The translations under genes were made by a program, and so were the position numbers. DNA of 7,069 nucleotides from NCBI GenBank assembly GCA_015493425.1, contig WGDG01000131.1, forward strand, positions 1 to 7,069. Direction: 5' to 3'. Every line of letters starts with the position of its first letter. Position 1 is the stretch's first letter. Positions 6,467 to 7,069 of this stretch are shown here, piece after piece. Under the pieces are notes generated by a model, which was not told the origin of the DNA, searched no databases, and saw nothing but the letters and a program-made list of their open reading frames with translations. This DNA comes from Sulfurovum sp. GTDB lineage: Bacteria > Campylobacterota > Campylobacteria > Campylobacterales > Sulfurovaceae.

Positions 6467-7069
6467 ATGACATATTCACTGGAAGTTTCATTGTTATGTG
6501 GTTTTTTCCTGCTGGTTATCATAGTTTGCGGGTTTATGTACAGAAACAAAAATCGGTTAAAAAACGATATTGAAGCCAAAACTGACATGTTCAAAAAAGC
6601 ATTTGATATTTCGGACGATGCTGTACTTCTACTCGATAAAAAAATGAAGATAGTGTATGCGAACCCCGTTGCACTGAAACTTCTTTCTCTTGATCCGGAG
6701 TATCAGGGGAAACCTTTATCCCCAATGCCAAGTGTTAAAATTAAAAAAGAGTGGATCCCCTTTGATCAGTTTTTGAAACATCTGCCTGCAAAATCTGAAG
6801 AGAAAATGCATCGTTTTCCGCAATCGAGTTTACATTCCGGTGAGGATCAGCATTACAGCATACCGGTAAATCTCTATATTGACTGTGCTGAAACGAAACA
6901 TGAATCTGCATGTTGTACGATTGTGCTTATTCATGATTTACGTAACGAATATGAACGTCATAAAGTTGCCTATCGGCATAAACTGACCGACCTTCCAAAC
7001 CATTTGCAGGCGAAAGAAGATCTTCATAAAATATTTTCAAAAATCCACCTGCACAACAAAAAACTGGCA
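6467..7069 (+). CDS. Membrane-anchored PAS protein with start of a GGDEF-type domain, 3'-truncated by window edge
   Basis: The 201 visible residues remain open at the window end. Residues 4-24 are hydrophobic (about SLEVSLLCGFFLLVIIVCGFM) and followed by basic residues, so this is one N-terminal membrane segment with the rest in the cytoplasm. A PAS-like sensor domain follows (about 40-160): FKKAFDISDDAVLLLDKK, then KIVYANPVALKLLSL, closing with TIVLIHDLRNEYER. Residues 166-201 then match the entry of a GGDEF (diguanylate cyclase) domain, with HKLTDLPN in place of the usual DxLTGLPN. Such proteins make, sense or, if an EAL domain follows, degrade cyclic di-GMP; which applies cannot be seen. 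AGGA (6456-6459) lies 7 nt before the ATG. The 78-nt gap after xseA contains no gene and no clear terminator, so it may be co-transcribed or start its own unit. The ligand of the PAS domain is unknown. Confidence 0.8.
   Translation, partial: MTYSLEVSLLCGFFLLVIIVCGFMYRNKNRLKNDIEAKTDMFKKAFDISDDAVLLLDKKMKIVYANPVALKLLSLDPEYQGKPLSPMPSVKIKKEWIPFDQFLKHLPAKSEEKMHRFPQSSLHSGEDQHYSIPVNLYIDCAETKHESACCTIVLIHDLRNEYERHKVAYRHKLTDLPNHLQAKEDLHKIFSKIHLHNKKLA

Overview
The window is a run of seven genes, all on the + strand and closely packed. It has the look of a Campylobacterota (epsilonproteobacterial) chromosome, probably a Sulfurovum- or Sulfurimonas-like organism. This assignment is inferred from the gene order infB-rbfA-rimP-ribD-ubiE/menG-xseA, from the style of the short RbfA and RimP proteins, and from an insertion inside the RibD deaminase domain. 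No rRNA or database match was available, so the phylum is fairly secure and the genus is not. No tRNA, rRNA, CRISPR, IS element or prophage gene was seen.

Layout: 1-2478 holds the 3' part of infB (translation initiation factor IF2; its start lies upstream). 2480-2860 is rbfA and 2850-3278 is rimP, two small 30S maturation factors. 3293-4303 is ribD (riboflavin synthesis). 4293-5039 is ubiE/menG (quinone C-methyltransferase, starting at TTG). 5138-6388 is xseA (exonuclease VII large subunit). 6467-7069 is the 5' part of a membrane-anchored PAS protein running into a GGDEF-type domain, cut by the window end. From infB to ubiE the genes overlap by 11 nt (twice) or are 1 to 14 nt apart, which fits one transcript with translational coupling. 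The operon thus links translation initiation and small-subunit assembly to flavin and menaquinone synthesis, and continues to a DNA-repair nuclease.

The least ordinary part is the 98-nt gap between ubiE and xseA. It contains two arrays of a degenerate 7-bp repeat in opposite orientation, the first of which runs over the ubiE stop codon. These are followed by a perfect 12-bp inverted repeat whose 13-nt loop carries the xseA Shine-Dalgarno sequence and whose 3' arm starts at the xseA start codon. Part of the second array can pair either with the first array or with the xseA start region, so the gap could form alternative RNA structures controlling xseA translation. A 27-codon TTG-initiated reading frame with a good ribosome binding site crosses the hairpin and ends just inside xseA. 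The repeats and pairings are visible in the sequence; any regulatory role is inference.
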